A stretch of 64,000 nt of DNA from Sedimenticola_A sp040506895 (lineage in GTDB: Bacteria; Pseudomonadota; Gammaproteobacteria; Chromatiales; Chromatiaceae), in the NCBI GenBank assembly GCA_040506895.1, contig JBEVVY010000001.1, forward strand, positions 2,713,116 to 2,777,115, in the 5' to 3' direction. This document shows, piece by piece, positions 25,629-34,727 of this stretch. The position numbers were made by a program, and so were the translations under genes. Each line of letters opens with the position of its first letter. The first letter of the stretch is position 1. The notes under the pieces are model-generated. The model saw only the letters and a program-made list of their open reading frames with translations. It did no database searches and was not told where the DNA came from.

Positions 25629-25650
25629 TGGTTTCAGGTGAGTTGGCCTG

Positions 25651-26730
25651 TCAGCCCTTGCCGCCAAATACGAACTGGGCGTAAGCGGTTTCGGAGGTAC
25701 CGAACCACTTGTCGGAATCCGCCTTGAAGGCGCTCCAGTTATCGTAGATGGCCTTGTAGGCCGGGTCTGCTGCAGCCAGCTCGCCGTAGAGGGCATCGGC
25801 CTCTTTCTTGGCGGCTGCCAGGATATCGTCCGAGTACTGGCGCAGTTCGATACCCTTGCCAGCGAGGCTCTTCAGGGCAGCCGGGTTCTTGGAGTCGTAA
25901 TCGACCATCATCTGCAGGTTGGCCTGAGCCGCCGCGGTGGTGACGATCTCCTGGTACTCCTTGGGCAGGCTGTCCCACGCCTTCTGGTTGACGTAGAGGC
26001 TGAGGGTCGGGGCAGGCTCCCACCATCCGGGGTAGTAGAAGTACTTGGCTACCTTGTAGAAGCCCATCTTCTCATCATCGTAGGGTCCTACCCACTCGGT
26101 GGCGTCGATAACGCCACGCTCCAGGGCAGGGTAGATGTCGCCACCGGGCAGCACCTGTACGGTGGCACCGAGGCGGCTCATCACCTTGCCGCCCAGGCCT
26201 GGGATACGCATCTTCAGGCCCTTGAGGTCGGCGGGGGTGTTCACCTCCTTGCGGAACCAGCCACCCATCTGGGCGCCGGTGTTGCCGGCAGGGAAGTTGA
26301 CGATATTGAAGTCGGCGAAGACCTTGCGCATCTGTTCGATGCCGCCGCCGTTGTAGAGCCAGGCGTTCTGCTGACGAAAGTTGAGACCGAAGGGAACCGA
26401 GGTGTCGAAAGCAAGAGCCGGGTTTTTGCCGATGTAGTAGTAGGAGGCGGTGTGGCCCATCTGGACGGTGCCCTGGGACACGGCATCGAACACTTCCAGG
26501 CCGCCAACGATCTCGCCGCCGGCGTAGGGAATGATTTGAAAATTCCCGTTGGTCATGGCCTTGACCCGTTCAGCGACGGTGACTGCACCACCGTAGATGG
26601 TGTCGAGTGCCTTGGGCCAGGAGGTGGCCATGCGCCAGCGCAGTTTTTTGGGGGCTGCGATGACGGCTGGTGCGGCAACCGCTGCTGCGGTACCTACGGC
26701 CGCCTTCTTGAGAAAATCGCGACGTTTCAT
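25651..26730 (-). CDS. TRAP transporter substrate-binding protein, Tat-exported
   Basis: A 359-aa periplasmic binding protein beginning MKRRDFLKKAAVGTAAAVAA, a twin-arginine signal (RRDFLK). The mature part has MATSWPKALDTIYGGA, IIPYAGGEIVGGLEVFDAV, the substrate-binding RIPGLGGKVMSRLGA and ALERGVIDATEWVGPYDD. These motifs place it in the DctP/FcbT1-TakP subfamily, whose characterised members bind 2-oxo acids or related carboxylates. It presumably serves the DctQM pair at 22847-24783, although the genes are convergent and separated by the 555-bp repeat element. Tat export implies folding, possibly with bound metal, before secretion. It has its own terminator. Confidence 0.9.
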   Translation of the reverse strand: MKRRDFLKKAAVGTAAAVAAPAVIAAPKKLRWRMATSWPKALDTIYGGAVTVAERVKAMTNGNFQIIPYAGGEIVGGLEVFDAVSQGTVQMGHTASYYYIGKNPALAFDTSVPFGLNFRQQNAWLYNGGGIEQMRKVFADFNIVNFPAGNTGAQMGGWFRKEVNTPADLKGLKMRIPGLGGKVMSRLGATVQVLPGGDIYPALERGVIDATEWVGPYDDEKMGFYKVAKYFYYPGWWEPAPTLSLYVNQKAWDSLPKEYQEIVTTAAAQANLQMMVDYDSKNPAALKSLAGKGIELRQYSDDILAAAKKEADALYGELAAADPAYKAIYDNWSAFKADSDKWFGTSETAYAQFVFGGKG

Positions 26731-26955
26731 CCAGATCTCCTTTCTTCAGCTTATTTTATGAGCAAGAGCTTCTATGTATAGGAGATTGGGTAGTAATGCG
26801 CAATCCGTAGTTTTGCGTACTGTATCTTCATGAAAGGTGTGGTTTTGGAGTGCGCATCCGAATGGGACAGAACGGGTTGCCGGGTTAAACTAGGGAGCAA
26901 GAGGTGGCCGGCTGAAGATCGGCTGCCCGGTTTCCGGCTCAAGGTCTCTCTCCAT

Positions 26956-28104
26956 ATGGCATTCAGCGCACCTCCGCCCCTGGGACTCTACATCCACATC
27001 CCCTGGTGTCTTCGCAAGTGCCCGTATTGTGATTTCAACTCGCACCAGGCGGAAGAGAGCCCCGATGCCACGGGTTACGTCAGGGCGCTGTTGGCGGATC
27101 TGCAGCTTGATCTGCCCCTGGTGGAGGGGCGTGAGATCTCCACCATCTTCATCGGCGGCGGCACCCCCAGTCTCTTTCCGCCGGAGGCGATAAGGATGCT
27201 GCTTCTCGGTGTGAACCGGCGCATCGGGATCTCCACGGATGCCGAGATCACCATGGAGGCCAACCCGGGGACCTTCGAGACGGAACGCTTCAGGGGGTAC
27301 AGGGAGGCCGGGGTCAACCGGCTCTCCATCGGGGTGCAGAGCTTCAATGACCGGGCCCTGGGCATGCTTGGCCGGATCCATGACAGTGACCAGGCCCGGC
27401 ATGCACTGGCCGGGGCGAAGGCAGCGGGATTCGACAACATCAACCTCGACCTGATGTTCGGCCTTCCGGGGCAGGACCTGGAGGCGGCACTGTCGGATGT
27501 GCGCCAGGCGGTCGACTCGGGAGTGCAGCATATCTCCTACTACCAGCTGACCCTGGAGCCCAATACCCTGTTTCATGCCCAGCCCCCCAAACTGCCTGAC
27601 GAGGAGTTGATCGATGGGATCCAGGAGGCGGGGCAGGCCCTGCTGGCCGGGGCGGGCTATCGGCAGTACGAGGTGTCGGCCTATGCGCAACCGGACCGAA
27701 GATGCCGGCACAACCTCAACTACTGGCGCTTCGGCGACTATATCGGCATTGGGGCAGGTGCCCACGGCAAGCTGACCCTGATGGAGAGTGGTGAGGTGTG
27801 GCGTCGCTGGAGGCAGAGGCACCCCGCGACCTACATGGATGCCGCCGGTACCGGGCGGGCGCTCTCGGCCAGGCTGCTCGAACCGGAGGATCTGCTGGCT
27901 GAATTCATGCTCAATGCCCTGAGATTGCATGACGGATTCGAGCCCGCGCTGTTCGGGGAGCGCACCGGCCTGCCCCTGGAAGTCGCCCGGCCCGGGCTCG
28001 ACCAGGCCCGGGAGATGGGACTGCTGGAATCCGGCAGTGAAAGAATTGTGCCCAGCGGACGGGGGCGGCGCTTCCTCAACGACCTGGTCTCCCTCTTCTG
28101 CTGA
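26956..28104 (+). CDS. hemW: HemW-type radical SAM haem chaperone
   Basis: A 382-aa radical SAM protein from the ATG at 26956 (MAFSAPPPLGLYIHIPWC). The longer frame from 26830 adds 42 unrelated residues, and 382 aa matches HemW (378 in E. coli). The radical SAM cluster motif is CLRKCPYC followed by DFNSHQ; IFIGGGTPSLF, NPGTFE and RLSIGVQSF are the SAM-binding segments. A C-terminal HemW domain follows (YWRFGDYIGIGAGAHG). HemW is homologous to oxygen-independent coproporphyrinogen oxidase HemN but lacks the extra N-terminal substrate region. It acts in haem delivery or insertion. It lies downstream of and divergent from dctP. Confidence 0.88.
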   Translation: MAFSAPPPLGLYIHIPWCLRKCPYCDFNSHQAEESPDATGYVRALLADLQLDLPLVEGREISTIFIGGGTPSLFPPEAIRMLLLGVNRRIGISTDAEITMEANPGTFETERFRGYREAGVNRLSIGVQSFNDRALGMLGRIHDSDQARHALAGAKAAGFDNINLDLMFGLPGQDLEAALSDVRQAVDSGVQHISYYQLTLEPNTLFHAQPPKLPDEELIDGIQEAGQALLAGAGYRQYEVSAYAQPDRRCRHNLNYWRFGDYIGIGAGAHGKLTLMESGEVWRRWRQRHPATYMDAAGTGRALSARLLEPEDLLAEFMLNALRLHDGFEPALFGERTGLPLEVARPGLDQAREMGLLESGSERIVPSGRGRRFLNDLVSLFC

Positions 28105-28225
28105 GGATCGGAATTCGTTCCCGGGCCCAAATAGCACTTGCACTGGGGGCCGGTTTCCAATAATATTCGCGGTCTTTCCGTTCCGGACGGGGACGGACGA
28201 CTATTGTTTTTATATAGAGGCAATC

Positions 28226-28432
28226 ATGAAAGCGGACATTCACCCCAACTACGCCGATGTGAAAGTGGTTTGCAGCTGCGGCAACGAGTTCCAGACCCGC
28301 TCCACGCTGGGTCAGGAAGAGCTGCACGTGGAAGTTTGCTCCTCCTGCCACCCTTTCTTCACCGGTAAGCAGAAGATCATGGATACCGCCGGACGCGTGG
28401 ACAAGTTCCGCAAGCGTTACTCCCGCGGCTGA
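28226..28432 (+). CDS. rpmE: Ribosomal protein L31, zinc-binding form
   Basis: A 68-aa protein starting MKADIHPNYADVKVVCSCGN, with the conserved HVEVCSSCHPFFTGKQ and DTAGRVDKFRKRY segments of bL31. Four cysteines in two pairs (CSC and CSSC) mark the Zn-containing RpmE type rather than the zinc-free YkgM type. GAGG lies nine bases before the ATG. A strong intrinsic terminator follows at 28465-28491, so it is monocistronic. Confidence 0.96.
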   Translation: MKADIHPNYADVKVVCSCGNEFQTRSTLGQEELHVEVCSSCHPFFTGKQKIMDTAGRVDKFRKRYSRG

Positions 28433-28464
28433 TCACCGCCAGGCGGTTTACCCGCACGGCGTCG

Positions 28465-28491
28465 AAAAAGCACCCTTCGGGGTGCTTTTTT
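28465..28491 (+). terminator. Intrinsic terminator of rpmE
   Basis: AAAAAGCACCC (28465-28475), TTCG loop, GGGTGCTTTTTT (28480-28491): a GC-rich stem flanked by A- and T-runs with a UUCG tetraloop, about 32 bp past the rpmE stop. Confidence 0.95.
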
Positions 28492-28622
28492 CGTTTCCGG
28501 GTGTGTAAATCCGCCTTTTTAAGGCCAATGAGCGGGAAAACACAGAAAAAATACCGTTGCACCTTTTTATATTGCGGCGCATCATAAACGGGTTTACCTG
28601 ACCCAATTCCTGTGAGCGAGAG

Positions 28623-29897
<1,275 letters not shown>

Positions 29898-29904
29898 GGC
29901 AGAT

Positions 29905-29924
29905 GGCCGGACTTTGGTCCGGCC
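29905..29924 (+). terminator. Hairpin after malic enzyme
   Basis: A perfect 8-bp stem, GGCCGGAC/GTCCGGCC, with a TTTG loop begins eight bases after the stop codon. No T-run follows, so terminator strength is uncertain. Confidence 0.55.
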
Positions 29925-30028
29925 GCTTCCCCTGCTCAGCTGTGCTGGGTCAACAAAGCGCCAATCGGGCTGGAATCCTGACTACCCATAAACCTCTTCT
30001 GGGCACTATAATGTCGGCGACTGCTTTA

Positions 30029-30291
30029 GGGTCTGTTAACACTAATTGAATCCTGTCTGCTGAGGCCTTTTTTTGCTCAGCAAGGCAGAAGGAGTGCGGT
30101 GTATTGAGCTTACATAAACGACTGATAACGCAGTTGAGCAAAAAAAGGCATCAGCCCTTCGGGTTGCCCCTGAAAAAGCGCCACCCAGCGTTGCTCGTTG
30201 CTTATTTGGAATGACCAAACTACGCGCCTCGCGCCTTGATTGGCGTTTTTTCAGGGGCAACAGGCACAATTCAATTAGTGTTAACAGGCCC
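30029..30291. mobile_element. 263-bp MITE flanked by TA dinucleotides
   Basis: The ends are inverted repeats: GGGTCTGTTAACACTAATTG on the left (from 30029) and its complement, with one T/C difference, ending at 30291; with the flanking A/T the match is 24 bp, one mismatch. TA flanks both sides (30027-30028, 30292-30293), the target duplication of IS630/Tc1-mariner transposases. Inside are two long hairpins: 19-bp arms (30061-30079 with 30135-30153, one mismatch) and 20-bp arms (30164-30183 with 30241-30260, one mismatch). There is no transposase or plausible ORF, so it is a non-autonomous element. It inserted ten bases before pyrB, so it may supply or disrupt that gene's leader. Confidence 0.85.
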
Positions 30292-30302
30292 TAGGGGGAC
30301 CA

Positions 30303-31292
30303 ATGCTGAACAACAGGCCGCGTCATATTCTGAGATCCGATCAGTTCGATCGTGAATTCCTCGATTATCTCTACAGCCTGGTAAACCTGATTCGGCGTTA
30401 CGACAAGAGCAAGGAAGGCCTGCTCTACCTGAAGTCCCTATTGCCCCACATCAGGGGCATGCTCTACTTCACACAGCCCTCGACCCGCACCTTCATGTCG
30501 TTCCACTCCGCCTGCAACATCCTGGGCGTGCAGACATCGGAGATCCGTGACAGCTCCACCAGTTCCGAGAAGAAGGGCGAATCCATCGAAGACTCCCTGC
30601 GCACCTTCTCCAGTTACGTCGATCTGATCGTCATGCGTTCGCCCGAGGCTGGCCTGTGCGAACGCATTGCCGCCTTTCTGGACGCCACACCCAGGCCGGT
30701 GCCGATCATCAACGCAGGCAGTGGGCCGGATGAGCATCCGACCCAGGCGCTGCTCGATATCTACACCCTGCGCCGCAGCTTCAAGGGCAACCAGATCGAT
30801 GGTAAGAAGATCTGCATGGTGGGCGATCTCAAGCGTGGCCGCACCGTGCGTTCACTGAGCCGACTGCTGGCCAATTATGAAGATGTCACCATCACCTTCG
30901 CTTCACCGGAGGAGTTCCGCATCGAGCAGGATCTGCGCGACTGCCTCAACAACAGGGGCGTGCCCTTTGTCGAGACCACCGATTTCGAAGGGGCCATCCG
31001 GGAGGCCGACGCCATCTACATGACCCGTATCCAGGATGAGTGGGATGAGCAGCACGAGTCGGATGCTGTCGACCACTCCAACTTCTGTCTCCACTACGAT
31101 CATCTCGACGTCATAAAGGATGACTGCGTCATCATGCACCCGTTGCCACGCCGTGACGAGATCGATCCCCAGATCGACAGCGATCCCAGGGCCAAGTACT
31201 GGCGCCAGGAGCGAAACGGTATGTGGGTGCGTGTCGCGCTGATCGCTATCCTGATGGGTGTGGACCACCAGGTGATGCTGCCGGAACTCTGA
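30303..31292 (+). CDS. pyrB: Aspartate carbamoyltransferase
   Basis: A 329-aa transcarbamoylase joining aspartate and carbamoyl phosphate in pyrimidine synthesis. The carbamoyl-phosphate loop reads FTQPSTRTFMSFHSA (consensus STRTR with the final Arg replaced), followed by HPTQALLDIYTLRR and the aspartate-binding VIMHPLPRRDEID. The 80s-loop-equivalent segment SSTSSEKKGESIEDS is present. Length is slightly greater than E. coli PyrB (311). The atypical STRTF signature suggests a divergent subfamily; an ornithine-type enzyme is less likely because the aspartate-side PLPR motif is kept. GGGGGAC lies just before the ATG. The MITE ends ten bases upstream of this start. Confidence 0.85.
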   Translation: MLNNRPRHILRSDQFDREFLDYLYSLVNLIRRYDKSKEGLLYLKSLLPHIRGMLYFTQPSTRTFMSFHSACNILGVQTSEIRDSSTSSEKKGESIEDSLRTFSSYVDLIVMRSPEAGLCERIAAFLDATPRPVPIINAGSGPDEHPTQALLDIYTLRRSFKGNQIDGKKICMVGDLKRGRTVRSLSRLLANYEDVTITFASPEEFRIEQDLRDCLNNRGVPFVETTDFEGAIREADAIYMTRIQDEWDEQHESDAVDHSNFCLHYDHLDVIKDDCVIMHPLPRRDEIDPQIDSDPRAKYWRQERNGMWVRVALIAILMGVDHQVMLPEL

Positions 31293-31322
31293 GTCCCCAG
31301 GTTCCGGGTCCGGACAAAGAGA

Positions 31323-31682
31323 TTACCCGTTCCTGGATTGGAAATAGTCCATCGCCTTCAATACGAAGCGGGCATAGGCTGCGGCCTGGCCATCACCCAT
31401 TTCGATCGCAACATCGATGGTCTCGTATACCTCTTCGTCTGAGGCGCCTGCCTGCATGGACTGGTCCAGGTGCCACTCCATGCAGGGTTCGCACTTGGTG
31501 ACGATTGAGATCGCAAGGGCCATCAGCTCCTTGGTCTTCCTGTTCAGTGCACCATCGGAGAAAGCCTGCGCCTCCAGTTCGAGAAATGAGCTGTAGGTCT
31601 TTATTTTCTTCCGGAAGTCAGGGTGCAGACGCTTCCTGTCTTCGATGCTCTGTTCGATCTTCCTGAATACCAGATCGGACAT
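31323..31682 (-). CDS. AhpD-like / carboxymuconolactone decarboxylase-family protein
   Basis: A 119-aa all-helical protein with the CEPCMEWHLDQ segment: the CXXC plus His of AhpD-like peroxidatic/reductase proteins. The family also contains carboxymuconolactone decarboxylases, but the CXXC favours a redox role. AGGGAG just before the ATG at 31682 selects this start over one seven codons earlier. It is a single gene convergent with pyrB. It probably reduces peroxides or a partner peroxiredoxin in the cytoplasm. Confidence 0.8.
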   Translation of the reverse strand: MSDLVFRKIEQSIEDRKRLHPDFRKKIKTYSSFLELEAQAFSDGALNRKTKELMALAISIVTKCEPCMEWHLDQSMQAGASDEEVYETIDVAIEMGDGQAAAYARFVLKAMDYFQSRNG

Positions 31683-31827
31683 CTCTCTCCCTTGCTGTCT
31701 CATCGGGTGTGCTTTGGGGTAAGCATGTTAGTACCTGATTTAAAAGTATTTCCCGCTCTTTTGCTCCCGTACTAAACTTGAAAGTAGGTGGATACGTTGG
31801 AGCGTTTTCAACTGATCTGTTGAGTAT

Positions 31828-33681
31828 ATGCAATACGGTATTGGCGACATTCTGACCCTGCTCGGTTCACTCGGCCTCTTTCTGTACGGCATGAAGGTGA
31901 TGAGTGATGCACTGATGGAACTGGCCGGGGACCGCATGCGTACCGTGCTCGCCACCACCACCTCCAATCGTTTCTTCGCGGTGATGACCGGTTTTCTGAT
32001 CACTGCCGCCATTCAGTCCTCTTCCGCCACCACCCTGATGGTCGTCAGTTTCGTCAATGCCAGCCTGCTGACCATGACCGAAGCGGTTGGTGTGATCATG
32101 GGTGCCAATATCGGCACCACGGTCACCGCCTGGTTGATCTCGATCCTCGGGTTCAAGCTGAGCATAAGCTCCATTGCGCTGCCGCTGGTGGGGGTCGGTT
32201 TTCTGATGGCCCTGTCGAAGAAGAAAAAGATCAAGGACTGGGGTTATTTCCTTATCGGCTTTGCAGTCCTCTTTATCGGTCTGCAGTTTCTCAAGGAGTC
32301 GGTTCCCGATATCCGCAACAATCCCGAGGTGCTGGCCTTTCTGGCGGAGTACACCACCAAGGGCTATCTCTCGGTGCTGATGTTTATGGTGATCGGTACC
32401 ATTCTGACACTCATCGTACAGTCCTCCAGCGCCACCATGGCATTGACCCTGCTCATGTGTCACGAGGGATGGATTCCCTTCGATATGGCCGCGGCCATGG
32501 TGCTGGGTGAAAATATCGGCACTACCATCACCGCCAACCTCGCCGCACTGGTGGCCAACTACCAGGCGAAGCGTGCGGCGAGGGCTCACTTCATCTTCAA
32601 CTCACTGGGTGTTCTGTGGGTGCTGGTGCTGTTCTATCCGTTCATCAATATCGTCGCTGGCTTTGTTGAACAGGCGGAGGGGGCTTCTCCTTTCGTGAGT
32701 GCGGCAGCCATACCGGTGGCACTTTCGCTCTTCCATACCAGCTTCAATCTTCTCAATGCCACGCTGCTGATAGGTTTCATTGGCGTTATAGTGAAAATGG
32801 TGGAGTGGCTGGTTCCTGTAGAGGTTGAAGAGGAGATCGAGATCCACGAGCCACAGTTTCTGGATGAGGCGTCGTTGAAATATCCCCAGACCGGCGTCAA
32901 GGCACTCACCGACGAGTCCCTTCGCCTGCTGCAGAACGCGGCTTACAAGGCGGTCGCCCATGGCCTGAGTGTGCATCGCGCCGACCTGGAGTCGGAGCAG
33001 AAACTGAAGGAGATCCTGGAGTACCCGGAGATCATCCAGATCGATATAGATCGTTTCTACGAGACACGGATAAAGCGCATCTATGGCGAGATCCTGGAGT
33101 ATGCAACCCGGCTGCAGAGCAGGCACACGTTGGATGAAGGGACGATCGAGGATATCCGCAACATCCTGCTGGCCGACCGCATGCTGGTGCAGGTGGTGAA
33201 GCAGATGAAACCACTGCATGAAAATGTGGCCGAGTTCATGGCCTGCGACAACCAGGCGATACGCCGTGAGTACAATGTACTGCGGCGCAGGATTCTCAAG
33301 GTGGTGCGGATGATCCACCGTATCAGTGTCTCCGAGGAGCTTGGGGTCTACCTCGAAAAACTGAAGAACCAGCGACTCAAGGCCGAGCAGCTCGATGTAC
33401 TGGTGACCGGTCGCGTGGACAAGCTGGTGCTGGAGGGCGAGATATCCGATGCAATGGCCACTTCACTGATGAATGACAGCGTCGAGGCGGCGCGGGTGGC
33501 GCGAAAGCTGGTGGATGTGGCCACACTCCTCTACACACCCAAGGACATCCAGATGTATGCTATCGATGAACACGAAGAGGAGGCGGTGCAGGATATCAGG
33601 ATGCACGCGGAGGAGAGCGATTACCGGGATATTGAGGTCTCCGGGGTAGATGAGGATTCGGATATCAGGCCAGAATCCTGA
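31828..33681 (+). CDS. Na+/phosphate cotransporter with PhoU-like C terminus
   Basis: A 617-aa membrane protein of the NptA/PNaS (SLC34-like) family. Two inverted QSSSAT motifs, AIQSSSATTLMVVSFVNAS (~residue 66) and IVQSSSATMALTLL (~200), form the signature. Each is followed by an ANIGTTVTA or GENIGTTITA segment. About nine transmembrane helices occupy residues 1-330. Residues ~360-600 form a helical PhoU-like cytoplasmic domain (EYATRLQSRHTLDEGTIED). It imports inorganic phosphate with Na+ or regulates its export. Its 3' end overlaps the convergent yigZ-like gene by 17 bp. Confidence 0.9.
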   Translation: MQYGIGDILTLLGSLGLFLYGMKVMSDALMELAGDRMRTVLATTTSNRFFAVMTGFLITAAIQSSSATTLMVVSFVNASLLTMTEAVGVIMGANIGTTVTAWLISILGFKLSISSIALPLVGVGFLMALSKKKKIKDWGYFLIGFAVLFIGLQFLKESVPDIRNNPEVLAFLAEYTTKGYLSVLMFMVIGTILTLIVQSSSATMALTLLMCHEGWIPFDMAAAMVLGENIGTTITANLAALVANYQAKRAARAHFIFNSLGVLWVLVLFYPFINIVAGFVEQAEGASPFVSAAAIPVALSLFHTSFNLLNATLLIGFIGVIVKMVEWLVPVEVEEEIEIHEPQFLDEASLKYPQTGVKALTDESLRLLQNAAYKAVAHGLSVHRADLESEQKLKEILEYPEIIQIDIDRFYETRIKRIYGEILEYATRLQSRHTLDEGTIEDIRNILLADRMLVQVVKQMKPLHENVAEFMACDNQAIRREYNVLRRRILKVVRMIHRISVSEELGVYLEKLKNQRLKAEQLDVLVTGRVDKLVLEGEISDAMATSLMNDSVEAARVARKLVDVATLLYTPKDIQMYAIDEHEEEAVQDIRMHAEESDYRDIEVSGVDEDSDIRPES

Positions 33682-34264
33682 TGCCGTTTGCCAGGCAGAA
33701 GGACTCGAACTCCCCGGTAAGATCTTCTGCCATGACCAGGCTGGCCCTGACACGTTCACCGTAAGCGATATCCGCGACCTGGCAGCCGTGGATGGATGCC
33801 CAGTACCTCAAAGGCTGCTCCCGGGAGAAATCCAGCTCGACGCTGAGCGTCGACTGTGGGATGAGCTGCCTCACCGGCAGCACGGAAACAGCCGCTTCCG
33901 CGGCACCGCTATAGGCGCGCACAAGGCCTCCGGCGCCCAGCTTTATCCCGCCGAAGTAGCGGATCACCACCACCACGATGTCGCCGATCCCCTTGTGCTG
34001 GATGACATTGAGAATGGGCTTTCCGGCGGTGCCGGAAGGTTCGCCGTCATCGTTCATCCCCGCGTTGCTGGCGGATGCGGGATTGCCCAGCAGGTAGGCC
34101 CAGCAGACATGGCGTGCCTCGGGGTGATCCCCCCTCGCCTGCTCAACGAACGCTGTCACCTCATCCTTGCCTGCGGCGTAGGCTGCGCGCGCGATGAAGC
34201 GGCTCTTCTTGATCTCGATGGACTCTTCGACAGTGTCGGCGGGGATGGAATATGTTTGCGACAT
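33665..34264 (-). CDS. yigZ: YigZ/IMPACT family protein
   Basis: A 199-aa protein with the UPF0029/IMPACT signature GEPSGTAGKPILNVI and the downstream VVVIRYFGGIKLGAGGLVRAY motif. Preceding this is the N-terminal EIKKSRFIARA segment and the WAYLLG strand. Length (E. coli YigZ 204 aa) fits the ATG at 34264 (MSQTYSIPADTVEES); upstream in-frame ATGs extend into the divergent gene. Related eukaryotic IMPACT proteins modulate translation via Gcn2; the bacterial role is unclear. The gene overlaps the 3' end of the phosphate transporter gene. Confidence 0.92.
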   Translation of the reverse strand: MSQTYSIPADTVEESIEIKKSRFIARAAYAAGKDEVTAFVEQARGDHPEARHVCWAYLLGNPASASNAGMNDDGEPSGTAGKPILNVIQHKGIGDIVVVVIRYFGGIKLGAGGLVRAYSGAAEAAVSVLPVRQLIPQSTLSVELDFSREQPLRYWASIHGCQVADIAYGERVRASLVMAEDLTGEFESFCLANGIRILA

Positions 34265-34313
34265 GACCGGCATTATAATACGGCTCACCCTATCCACTTC
34301 AGCACAGTGATCC

Positions 34314-34580
34314 ATGAAACCCGATACATCAACCGCCATGCGTGACCTGATCGCCCGGATCAGGGCATCGATTCCCTTCGATGCCCCCGAAACGGCCATC
34401 TGCATGGACGAATGCAAGGGGTGCTCCATGAAGATGCTGGAGTACCTTGCCTCGGAGCTGGACAGCTGGGACTACCGCCTGGCCCAGGGGGAAACCCCGA
34501 ACTTCGGCGATCTGAATCAACTGGCAAAGAGTGCGCGGAAGATTCACGCCGTACTCAGGAATAACGGCCTGGTCGAGTAA
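34314..34580 (+). CDS. Small conserved-looking hypothetical protein (88 aa)
   Basis: Starts MKPDTSTAMRDLIARIRASI; a Cys pair occurs in MDECKGCSMKMLEYLASELDSWDYRL (CKGC). It is predicted helical and cytoplasmic, with no signal peptide. The CXXC and Met-rich MKML could bind a metal or act in redox chemistry. It is divergent from yigZ, 49 bp away. After its stop, 34581-34727 holds no supported gene. Function unknown. Confidence 0.65.
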   Translation: MKPDTSTAMRDLIARIRASIPFDAPETAICMDECKGCSMKMLEYLASELDSWDYRLAQGETPNFGDLNQLAKSARKIHAVLRNNGLVE

Positions 34581-34727
34581 CGGGGACTCTCGTTTCTTCA
34601 GCCAAGCATGCGCCCGAACAGCATGCAGGGAGCGGTGATGGTGTGCTTCACCGCCCCTGCCACATGTAACACCAGGGCTTCGAGCAGATCGTGCATTTCA
34701 CCGGCAGGCGATGGGATCTGCAGCCGA

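Noticed and set aside
34598..34696. 32-codon minus-strand ORF (MHDLLEALVLHVAG...) after the Rieske-GltB gene
   Set aside because: No SD, no known family and only 32 codons. It might be a small hydrophobic peptide but sequence alone does not support it.
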